Below are positions 1 to 5,839 of a stretch of DNA of 5,988 nt, piece after piece. Position numbers and translations under genes: made by a program. Within the stretch, counting starts at the first letter, position 1. Each line of letters begins with the position of its first letter. The stretch comes from Gemmatimonadota bacterium (GTDB taxonomy: Bacteria; Gemmatimonadota; Gemmatimonadetes; Longimicrobiales; Gaopeijiaceae). The stretch spans positions 1-5,988 of the forward strand of contig RFGQ01000694.1 in the NCBI GenBank assembly GCA_003695865.1, read 5' to 3'. Below the pieces are notes generated by a model. The model worked only from the letters and a program-made list of their open reading frames with translations. It was not told where the DNA came from and made no database searches.

Positions 1-1073
1 GGCAGCGGGTCCTCGTCGTCCACGCGCACCGAGCGGTAGACCATCTCGCCGCCGCCGAGCGCGTCCATGAGCGCCCTGAGCGCGCCCAGATCCTCGTTGC
101 TGGCGCCGGCGGAGACCACCGCCTGCACGCCCCCCTCGGCACCTTTCAGCGCTTCGGTGAGGGCCGAGAGCGCTTCGCTCCAGCCCGTGGCCCCCTGCCC
201 GAGCGCGCCCCTGAGCACGGGCGCCTCGAGCCGATCGCTACGGTTGATCCCCTCGTAGCGCGCCCGGCCGAAGTCGCACATCCAGTGCCCGTTCACCTCG
301 GGGTTGAAGCGCGGCTTCAGGCGCTGCACCAGGTTGTCACGGCTGTGCAGCTCGATGGCGCATCCCTGCGAGCAGTTGGGGCAGATGGAGGGCGTGCGGT
401 CGAGGTCCCAGGCACGCGCCTTGTACAGGAAGTCCTTCGAGACCAGCGCGCCCACCGGGCAGATGTCGACCACGTTGCCCGCCCACGAGGCTTCCTCGAG
501 CCCGCGCTCGAAGAAGGTGTCGATCACCGAACGGTTGCCCCGCTCGACGACGGTGAGCAGCGGCTTCTGCTCGAGTTCCGTCATGAAGCGGACGCAACGG
601 GTGCACATGACGCAGCGGTCGCCGTAGAAGAGCACGTCGCCGCCGAAGTCGTCGCGGCCGAACACCCGCTTGGGCTCGCGCGAGCGGCCGTGGTCGCGCC
701 CCTCTTCGTGCACGTAGTTCTGCAGGTGGCACTCGCCCGACTGATCGCAGATCGGGCAGTCGAGCGGGTGGTTCACCAGGTAGAACTCGAGCACCCCAGT
801 GCGCATGCGCCGGGCCTTCTCGCTGTCGGTGTGCACCACCTGCCCGTCGGCCACCTGCGTCACGCACGAGGGCATGAGCTTGGGTGCGCCCTCGACCTCC
901 ACCAGGCAGAGGCGGCACATGGCCGGCGACGAGAGGCCGTCGTGGTAGCAGTAGTGCGGCACCGTCGTGCCCTTTTCGCGCGCGGCCTGGAGGATCGTGG
1001 TCCCCTTGGGGACGGTGACCTCCTCGCCGTCGATCGTCAGGGTGACGGTCTCGGGGTTCTGGTTCTCAGTCAT
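1..1073 (-). CDS. nuoG: NADH-quinone oxidoreductase subunit G, N-terminal 357 residues (cut by left edge)
   Basis: Large iron-sulfur subunit (75-kDa type) of the complex I peripheral arm. It carries electrons from the NuoF end towards NuoB. The translation starts at ATG 1073-1071 and stays open to the edge. In order it shows a 2Fe-2S ferredoxin-like domain with Cys42, 53, 56 and 70 (cluster N1b); the His-Cys motif His102, Cys106, 109, 115 (N5); CVMCTRC at 154-160 with Cys205 in DICPVG (N4); and CPNCSQGC at 231-238 with Cys266 (N7-type site). From about residue 266 the start of the molybdopterin-oxidoreductase-like domain is visible (HWMCDFGRARYEGINR). The family's usual length is roughly 700-900 residues, so about half is missing. 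The 48-bp gap after nuoF is the longest in the cluster, and no strong Shine-Dalgarno precedes this ATG. The start is chosen because the ferredoxin fold follows directly (VTLTIDGEEVTVPKGTTIL). The identification is firm. Confidence 0.97.
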   Translation of the reverse strand, partial: MTENQNPETVTLTIDGEEVTVPKGTTILQAAREKGTTVPHYCYHDGLSSPAMCRLCLVEVEGAPKLMPSCVTQVADGQVVHTDSEKARRMRTGVLEFYLVNHPLDCPICDQSGECHLQNYVHEEGRDHGRSREPKRVFGRDDFGGDVLFYGDRCVMCTRCVRFMTELEQKPLLTVVERGNRSVIDTFFERGLEEASWAGNVVDICPVGALVSKDFLYKARAWDLDRTPSICPNCSQGCAIELHSRDNLVQRLKPRFNPEVNGHWMCDFGRARYEGINRSDRLEAPVLRGALGQGATGWSEALSALTEALKGAEGGVQAVVSAGASNEDLGALRALMDALGGGEMVYRSVRVDDEDPL

Positions 1074-1121
1074 CCGCAGGGATCCGGTGTGCGGCCAGTG
1101 GACTCGGGCTCACGGGCGTCC
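1074..1121 (-). other. nuoF-nuoG spacer, 48 bp
   Basis: This is the longest non-coding stretch in the window. It has no clear Shine-Dalgarno near the nuoG ATG (the preceding bases are GGATCCCTGCGG), no T-run and no strong hairpin, only a GGAC/GTCC pair and a GGATCC palindrome. It reads as a plain intercistronic spacer in one transcript. Initiation of nuoG may be weaker or leaderless-like compared with nuoB and nuoF. Confidence 0.5.
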
Positions 1122-2414
1122 TCACGCCGCGCCGACGCGCTCACCGCGCCGGATCAGGGCCAGGTACTCGTCACGGAACTTGCGGATCGACGACTGCACG
1201 GGCGCCGCCACCGAATCGGACAGCACGCAGATCGTCGTCCCGGTCATCTGCTCGGTCACTTCCATCAGGGTGTCGAGGTCTTCCTCGCAGCCTCGCCCTT
1301 CCTCGATGCGCTGCAGGATCTTCGTCACCCACGCGCTGCCCTCGCGGCACGGGGTGCACTGGCCGCAGGACTCGTGCGCGTAGAACTGCGCCATGCGGCG
1401 CACCTGATGCACGATGTCGGTCGTCTCGTCCATCACGATGACCGACGCGCAGCCCAGCATCGAGCCGGCCTCGATCACCCCCTCGTAGTCGAGCGTGCAC
1501 GCTTCGCACTCCTCGGCCGAGAGGATCGGCACCGAGCTTCCGCCCGGGATCACCGCCTTGAGCGCGCGCCCGTCGCGCATGCCGCCGCACACGTCCTCGA
1601 TCAGCTCGCGCAGCGGAAAGCCCAGGGGCAACTCGTAGTTGCCCGGCTTGCGCACGTGCCCCGACACGCAGAACAGCTTGGTGCCCGGACTCTTCTCGGT
1701 GCCCCACTGCCGGTACCAGTCGGCCCCGTGCTTCACGATGTGTCCGACGGCCGAGAGCGTCTCGACGTTGTTGATCGTCGTGGGCATGCCGAAGGCGCCC
1801 ACCGCGGCCGGGAACGGGGGCTTCACGCGCGGCTGGCCGCGGCGGCCCTCCAGCGAGTTCATGAGGCCGGTCTCTTCGCCGCAGATGTAGGCGCCCGCGC
1901 CCAGATGGATGGAGACGTCGATGCGCGTGCCCGAGCCGAGGATGTCTTCACCGCAGAGCCCCGCCTCGTAGGCCTCTTCGATGGCGCGGGCCAGGACCGC
2001 GGAGGCTTCGAAGAACTCGCCGCGGCAGTAGATGTAGACGTGCTGGGCGCGGATCGCGTAGGCGGCGATGAGGCAGCCCTCGATGAGCTGGTGCGGTGTC
2101 CAGCGCAGGATTTCGCGGTCCTTGAAGGTGCCCGGCTCGGACTCGTCCGCGTTGCACAGCAGGTAGTGGGGCTTGCCCGAGTCCTTGGGCATGAAGCTCC
2201 ACTTGAGGCCGGTCGGAAAGCCGGCACCGCCCCGCCCGCGCAGGCCCGAGTTCTTGACGATCTCGATGACCTCGTCGGGGCTCATCTCGAGCGCCTTCTT
2301 CAGGGCCTCGTAGCCCCCGCGGGCCTTCCAGCCCTCGACCGTGCGCGCTTCGGGCTCCCCGAAGTGCTTGGAGAGGACCCGGACCTCCTTCTCGTGAGCG
2401 TACGGGTACGCCAC
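1122..2414 (-). CDS. nuoF: NADH-quinone oxidoreductase subunit F (NADH/FMN-binding, cluster N3)
   Basis: Complete 430-residue subunit (51-kDa type) that oxidises NADH through FMN at the tip of the complex I peripheral arm. It shows the glycine-rich nucleotide loop GLRGRGGAGFPTGLKW (57-72), NADESEPGTFKDR (88-100) and GAGAYICGEETGLMNSLEG (172-190). The N3 [4Fe-4S] ligands are Cys350, 353 and 356 in SCGQCTPCREG, plus Cys396 in TTICVLSDS. The frame is open 16 codons further upstream to an ATG at 2462. I prefer GTG 2414-2412: it has a GAGGAGG Shine-Dalgarno six bases upstream, avoids overlap with nuoE, drops an Arg/Pro/Gln-rich stretch, and gives a length close to the 438-445 residues I recall for the Thermus and E. 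coli proteins. It lies 1 bp after the nuoE stop, so coupling is likely. Oddities are a Cys303-Glu-Ala-Cys306 pair, Cys322 in the usually cysteine-free AGSMLG region, and GLMNSLEG where ALLNSLEG is common. Confidence 0.98.
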   Translation of the reverse strand: MAYPYAHEKEVRVLSKHFGEPEARTVEGWKARGGYEALKKALEMSPDEVIEIVKNSGLRGRGGAGFPTGLKWSFMPKDSGKPHYLLCNADESEPGTFKDREILRWTPHQLIEGCLIAAYAIRAQHVYIYCRGEFFEASAVLARAIEEAYEAGLCGEDILGSGTRIDVSIHLGAGAYICGEETGLMNSLEGRRGQPRVKPPFPAAVGAFGMPTTINNVETLSAVGHIVKHGADWYRQWGTEKSPGTKLFCVSGHVRKPGNYELPLGFPLRELIEDVCGGMRDGRALKAVIPGGSSVPILSAEECEACTLDYEGVIEAGSMLGCASVIVMDETTDIVHQVRRMAQFYAHESCGQCTPCREGSAWVTKILQRIEEGRGCEEDLDTLMEVTEQMTGTTICVLSDSVAAPVQSSIRKFRDEYLALIRRGERVGAA

Positions 2415-2415
2415 C

Positions 2416-3123
2416 TCAGTCCTCCTCTGCCTCTGTCTGGGCCTCGGCGCCCGCCGCGGCACCGGCGCCGCCCGCGCGCGCCTTCAGCGCCTCGAGCAGG
2501 TCCGGCACGTCCTGGGCCGTGAGGTTCTCGTAGTACTCGGAGTTGATCTGCACGCAGGTCGGGAAGCCGCAGCCCGCCAGACACTCGGCCTCGATGACCG
2601 TGAAGTTGCCGTCGGCCGACGTCTCGCCGAGCTCCGTGTCGGTATAGCGCAGGAAGGCGTTCAGCACGTCCTCGGCGCCGCACAGGTTGCACGAGATGTT
2701 CGTGCACACCTGCACCAGGTACCGCCCCACGGGCCGCTTGTTGTACATGGTGTAGAAGGTCACCACGCCGCGGACGTAGGCGGGCGACAGGTCGAGCAGG
2801 GCCGCCACCTCGTCCATCGTTTCGGGCGAGATGTAGCCCCTCACCTCCTGCGCCAGGTTGAGCGTGGGCAGCAGCGCGGCGCGCAGGTCGGGATAGCGGC
2901 TCTTCAGCTTCTCGAAACGCTCCTTGTAGGGCCCCTCGAAGAGCGGCGCCTCGGGATGCTTCTCCGCCAGCATGTACGGATATCCGGCGGCTCCGGCCGG
3001 ATGGCCGCCCTCCAGCGGGCGCGCTCCGGCGTAGTCCCGGCCGCGAACCTGGTCCTCGGTGAGATCGAACTCACCGGTGTTTCCGGCCCAGCCCGGGTTG
3101 CGGAAGGGGATCTCCCCGCTCAT
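2416..3123 (-). CDS. nuoE: NADH-quinone oxidoreductase subunit E ([2Fe-2S] cluster N1a), extended at both ends
   Basis: Complete 235-residue subunit (24-kDa type), the thioredoxin-like [2Fe-2S] partner of NuoF. The N1a ligands are Cys140, Cys145, Cys181 and Cys185, with the same spacing I recall for E. coli NuoE (92, 97, 133, 137). The helical N-domain is recognisable at about residues 64-128 (YKERFEKLKSRYPDLRAALL, then SPAYVRGVVTFYTMY). The protein is about 70 residues longer than the 166-residue E. coli form: roughly 48 extra at the N-terminus, rich in Gly, Pro and Ala, and about 20 extra at the C-terminus ending in an Ala/Gly/Glu tail (AEAQTEAEED). The start ATG 3123-3121 overlaps the nuoD stop (ATGA) and has GGAGAG eight bases upstream, so the N-terminal extension is probably translated. 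Met51 (codon at 2973) is an alternative start without a clear ribosome site. Extra cysteines at 148 and 190 flank the cluster. Confidence 0.96.
   Translation of the reverse strand: MSGEIPFRNPGWAGNTGEFDLTEDQVRGRDYAGARPLEGGHPAGAAGYPYMLAEKHPEAPLFEGPYKERFEKLKSRYPDLRAALLPTLNLAQEVRGYISPETMDEVAALLDLSPAYVRGVVTFYTMYNKRPVGRYLVQVCTNISCNLCGAEDVLNAFLRYTDTELGETSADGNFTVIEAECLAGCGFPTCVQINSEYYENLTAQDVPDLLEALKARAGGAGAAAGAEAQTEAEED
2421..2427 (-). promoter_or_regulatory. Ribosome-binding site of nuoF (GAGGAGG)
   Basis: GAGGAGG, six bases before GTG 2414, is made by the Glu-Glu-Asp codons that end nuoE. It fixes the nuoF start at the GTG and ties nuoF initiation to ribosomes finishing nuoE 1 bp upstream. Confidence 0.85.
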
Positions 3124-4388
3124 CGGTCGATCTCTCCGAGCACGATATCGAGGCTCGCGTTGATGACGATCAGGTCCGACACCATGTGGCCCTCGGCCAG
3201 CTTGGGGATGACGGACAGGTTGACGAACGACGGCGGGCGCACGCGCCAGCGCACCGGCTTGGGGCCCCCGTCGCTCACCAGGTACATGCCGAGCTCGCCC
3301 TTCGACCCCTCCACCGGGAAGTAGCAGTCGCCCGGCGGCGCCGGAATGCCGTCGGTGATCAGCTTGAAGTGGTGGATCATCGACTCCATGTCCGACATGC
3401 AGTCCGTCTTGTCGGGCAGCGAGATGTGGGGATCCTCGACGTTGATGGGCCCGTCGGGCAGCCGCTCGAGCGCCTGGCGCAGGATGCGCACGCTCTGCCG
3501 CATCTCCTCCATGCGCACCAGGTAGCGGTCGTAGCAGTCCCCGTGCTCGCCGATCGGGACCTCGAAGTCGTAGGTCTCGTAGTCGTAGTAGGGCCGGTCC
3601 TTGCGCACGTCGTAGGGCACCCCCGAAGCGCGCAGGTTGGGCCCCGTAAAGCCGTAGTTGACGGCGTCCTCGGCCGAGATCGCGCCCACGCCCTGCGTGC
3701 GTCCGATGTGGATCGCGTTCGTCGTGAGCAGCCGGTCGATCTCGTCGAGCGTCTTGGGGAAGTCGTCGAGGAAGGCCTTCAGACCGTCGGTCCACCCCTC
3801 GGGCAGGTCGGCCATCATGCCGCCGATGCGCGTGGCCGACGTGGTGATGCGCGCGCCGGTATACGCCTCGTGCAGCCTGTAGATCTTCTCGCGCTGCTGG
3901 AACGCGTAGAGGAACGGCGTGAACGCGCCGATGTCGATGGCCGTCGTACCCAGCCACAGTAGATGGCTGAAGATGCGGTCCATCTCCATGCAGATGACCC
4001 GAACGACCTTGCAGCGCTCGGTCACCTCGATGCCCATCAGCTTCTCGACCGCCATGGCGAACGCGCAGTTGTAGATGAGCGGCGCCAGGTAGTCCATGCG
4101 GTCGGTGAGCGGCACGATCTGGTTCCAGTGCCGGTACTCGCCGAGCTTCTCGAACGAGGAGTGCAGGTAGCCGATGTGCGGGATCACGCGTACGACGGTC
4201 TCTCCGTCGAGCTCGCACACCAGGCGCAGCACGCCGTGGGTCGCGGGGTGCTGGGGCCCGATGTTGATGAGCATGTGCTCCGAGTCGAGATCGGGCTCGA
4301 CGGGCGCGATGGGCCCCGCCGCCGGGCGGAAGTCCATGCCCGCCTCGGGGTTCCTCGTGACCTGGAACTCCACCGTCTTCGTCGCCAT
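3120..4388 (-). CDS. nuoD: NADH-quinone oxidoreductase subunit D (49-kDa type, quinone site)
   Basis: Complete 422-residue subunit of the complex I Q-module. It is related to the large subunit of NiFe hydrogenases and forms the quinone pocket with NuoB. The hallmark INIGPQHPATHGVLRLVCEL lies at 41-60. His51 and Tyr100 (in TDRMDYLAP) keep the 49-residue spacing of the quinone-contacting His38 and Tyr87 of Thermus Nqo4. Other landmarks are GYLHSSFEKLGEYRHWNQ (73-90), VNYGFTGPNLRASGVPYDVR (243-262), MIHHFKLI (337-344) and the C-terminal DIVLGEIDR. The frame is open upstream to 4604, but that extra stretch overlaps nuoC and is Arg/Ser/Pro-rich shadow sequence. ATG 4388-4386 lies 25 bp after the nuoC stop, with only a weak AGGCAGGCGA-like ribosome site. 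nuoC and nuoD are separate and in different frames, unlike the fused NuoCD of enterobacteria. HSSFEK departs from the commoner HRG/HTG form of this signature. The stop overlaps nuoE by 4 bp. Confidence 0.98.
   Translation of the reverse strand: MATKTVEFQVTRNPEAGMDFRPAAGPIAPVEPDLDSEHMLINIGPQHPATHGVLRLVCELDGETVVRVIPHIGYLHSSFEKLGEYRHWNQIVPLTDRMDYLAPLIYNCAFAMAVEKLMGIEVTERCKVVRVICMEMDRIFSHLLWLGTTAIDIGAFTPFLYAFQQREKIYRLHEAYTGARITTSATRIGGMMADLPEGWTDGLKAFLDDFPKTLDEIDRLLTTNAIHIGRTQGVGAISAEDAVNYGFTGPNLRASGVPYDVRKDRPYYDYETYDFEVPIGEHGDCYDRYLVRMEEMRQSVRILRQALERLPDGPINVEDPHISLPDKTDCMSDMESMIHHFKLITDGIPAPPGDCYFPVEGSKGELGMYLVSDGGPKPVRWRVRPPSFVNLSVIPKLAEGHMVSDLIVINASLDIVLGEIDR
3132..3137 (-). promoter_or_regulatory. 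Ribosome-binding site of nuoE (GGAGAG)
   Basis: GGAGAG, eight bases before the nuoE ATG at 3123, is formed by the Gly-Glu codons near the end of nuoD. It supports the upstream start, and therefore the long N-terminal extension of NuoE. No similar site precedes the internal Met51 codon at 2973. Confidence 0.7.
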
Positions 4389-4413
4389 AGGCTTCGGTCG
4401 CCTGCCTGGGGTC

Positions 4414-5112
4414 TCAGCCCTCGGAGCCGTCTTCGAGCGTGCGGGGACGCAGGGCCTCGGGAAGTGAGGGTGCACCGCCGACCTCGAGCTCCTCGGGGAT
4501 GTAGTAGTCCTTCGGGTCCTGCGAGAGCGCCCGCCGCGTCTGCTCGGCCCGCGAGAAGCGGCCGCGCAGGGGGAAGTCCTTCCGCAGGGGATGACCTTCG
4601 GCATAGTTCTCGGGCATGAGGATACGCCTCAGGTCGGGGTGGCCCTCGAAGGTGATGCCGAACAGGTCGAACACCTCCCGCTCGAGCCAGTTGGCCGAGT
4701 TCCAGAGCCCGGTCACCGAACGGATGTGCAGGCGCTCGAGCGGCAGCTCGCACTTCACGCGCAGAGCCCTGCGATGGGGGATCGACCAGAGCTGGTAGAC
4801 CACCTGCAGCGGCAGCCCGCCGCCGTAATCGACGGCCGTCACGTCGACCAGAAGGTCGTAGTGGTGGGCGTCGTCGGTCTTGAGGAAGCCGAGCACCTCG
4901 AGGTTGGCGTCGGGGTCCACGTAGACCACGTGCTGGTCCCCGGCGCTGACCTCGGCGCGCCGGACCGCGTCGGGGAACCGCTCACGCAGCGCGGCGACGC
5001 TGGGATGGGCGTCTTCCGCGCCTCCCGCCGGCGGCGGCGCCACCTCGAGCCGGTCGGAGAACGCCGGGCCCCGCTCGACGATCTCGAAGGGGTTCTTCTG
5101 CTGGTCGCTCAT
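4414..5112 (-). CDS. nuoC: NADH-quinone oxidoreductase subunit C (30-kDa type)
   Basis: Complete 232-residue structural subunit of the peripheral arm. It has no redox centre and packs against NuoD and NuoB. The 30-kDa signature is clear: NWLEREVFDLFGITFEGHPD at 141-160, followed directly by LRRIL and then ENYAEGHPLRKDFPLRG. The core fold starts near residue 37 (HPSVAALRERFPD), so the first 35 or so residues, rich in Pro and charged residues, are a poorly conserved leader. The C-terminal 25 residues (VGGAPSLPEALRPRTLEDGS) also look unstructured. Length is slightly above the 207 residues I recall for Thermus Nqo5. The start ATG 5112-5110 lies 13 bp after the nuoB stop. A modest GAGGGCGAG-like ribosome site overlaps that stop codon, which fits translational coupling. 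No competing start looks better. Confidence 0.97.
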   Translation of the reverse strand: MSDQQKNPFEIVERGPAFSDRLEVAPPPAGGAEDAHPSVAALRERFPDAVRRAEVSAGDQHVVYVDPDANLEVLGFLKTDDAHHYDLLVDVTAVDYGGGLPLQVVYQLWSIPHRRALRVKCELPLERLHIRSVTGLWNSANWLEREVFDLFGITFEGHPDLRRILMPENYAEGHPLRKDFPLRGRFSRAEQTRRALSQDPKDYYIPEELEVGGAPSLPEALRPRTLEDGSEG

Positions 5113-5125
5113 CGGGGTCTCGCCC

Positions 5126-5839
5126 TCAGACGATGCGGTCCGCGGGACGGTGCACGCGGTCCTTCGGGCCGCGTCCGCTGCCCTGGTTCTGATGCGTGGA
5201 GTTGCCGAACGGCCCGGTGAGGCCGGCGATCTCCTCGGGCGTGGCGCGCGGCGCCCCGGCGGCGTAGGGATCTTCGGCCCGGAGCTCGACGCGTCGGTCC
5301 ATCGTCTCGCCGCGGATCTTCTCCTGGATCATCATCAGGCCGTAGATGAGCGCCTCGGGCCGCGGCGGACAGCCCGGGATGTAGACGTCGACGGGGATGA
5401 TCGTGTCGATCCCCTGCACCATGGAATAGGCGTCGAAGATGCCGCCCGAGCTGGCGCAGGCGCCCATCGACACGGCCCACTTCGGCTGCGACATCTGGTC
5501 CCAGATGCGGCGCAGCACCGGGGCGAGCTTGTAGGGCACCCGGCCCGCACAGATGAGCACGTCGGCCTGCCTGGGGCTGAACGACATGCGCTCCATCCCG
5601 AAGCGGGCCAGGTCGTAGTCGGAGGCCGCCGAGGCCATCATCTCGATGGCACAGCAGGCCGTACCGAACGGCATGGGCCACAGCGAGTTGCGCCGTCCCC
5701 AGTTGATGATGAAGTCGAGCTTGGTGGTGAGGAACGTGGGGCCGCCGCCGCCGAACAGCCCCCCGCGGTGGCCACCGTGCGCCCCTGCGGGAGTCACCGC
5801 GGCCCCGGCCTCGCCCTGCGCGTCGCGGTTCAGTCCCAC
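5126..5839 (-). CDS. nuoB: NADH-quinone oxidoreductase subunit B (cluster N2, quinone reductase subunit)
   Basis: Complete 237-residue subunit (PSST type) that holds N2, the terminal [4Fe-4S] cluster which reduces quinone. Ligands are the tandem Cys62-Cys63 (FGTACCAIEMM), Cys128 (MGACASSGG) and Cys157 (PGCPPRPEAL). Spacings of 1, 65 and 29 match those recalled for Thermus Nqo6 and E. coli NuoB. The frame is open to an ATG at 5950, inside nuoA. I choose GTG 5839-5837 because AAAGGAGG lies six bases upstream and the extra 37 residues are Arg-rich shadow of nuoA. The gene then overlaps the nuoA end by 10 bp. Oddities: a Gly/His-rich segment at 21-34; Cys97 in VLICAGRV, where Val or Ser is common; and about 80 residues after Cys157, against about 62 in E. 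coli and 41 in Thermus, ending in a polar Asn/Gln/Arg-rich tail. The core is intact, so a working N2 subunit is expected. Confidence 0.97.
   Translation of the reverse strand: MGLNRDAQGEAGAAVTPAGAHGGHRGGLFGGGGPTFLTTKLDFIINWGRRNSLWPMPFGTACCAIEMMASAASDYDLARFGMERMSFSPRQADVLICAGRVPYKLAPVLRRIWDQMSQPKWAVSMGACASSGGIFDAYSMVQGIDTIIPVDVYIPGCPPRPEALIYGLMMIQEKIRGETMDRRVELRAEDPYAAGAPRATPEEIAGLTGPFGNSTHQNQGSGRGPKDRVHRPADRIV

Noticed and set aside
67..258. A 63-codon plus-strand frame near the left edge.
   Set aside because: It is antisense to nuoG, Ser/Pro/Ala-rich, and has no ribosome site or domain.
1074..1121. Possible terminator or promoter in the nuoF-nuoG gap.
   Set aside because: Only short complementarity (GGAC/GTCC) and a GGATCC palindrome are present, with no T-run and no convincing -35/-10 pair. 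An operon-internal spacer is the simpler reading.
285..2522. A 745-codon open frame on the plus strand, antisense to nuoG, nuoF and the end of nuoE.
   Set aside because: The product is His/Arg/Ala/Leu-rich with no recognisable domain. It mirrors the strong G/C third-position bias of the real genes, which removes stops from an antisense frame. The minus strand here encodes intact, motif-complete proteins.
3186..3962. Plus-strand open frames of 258 codons here, and of 209-238 codons at 3963-4619, 4591-5220 and 5150-5866.
   Set aside because: Same antisense effect opposite nuoD, nuoC and nuoB. The composition is low-complexity Val/His/Arg/Ala and no ribosome site or domain was seen.
3124..4218. 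A 365-codon upstream extension of the nuoE frame, giving an apparent 600-residue protein.
   Set aside because: It is the out-of-frame reading of nuoD. Real homology begins after the ATG at 3123, which has its own ribosome site.
4389..4604. A 72-codon N-terminal extension of nuoD overlapping nuoC, which could suggest a NuoC-NuoD fusion.
   Set aside because: nuoC ends at its own stop (4416-4414) in a different frame, and the extension is Arg/Ser/Pro-rich shadow sequence. nuoC and nuoD are separate genes.
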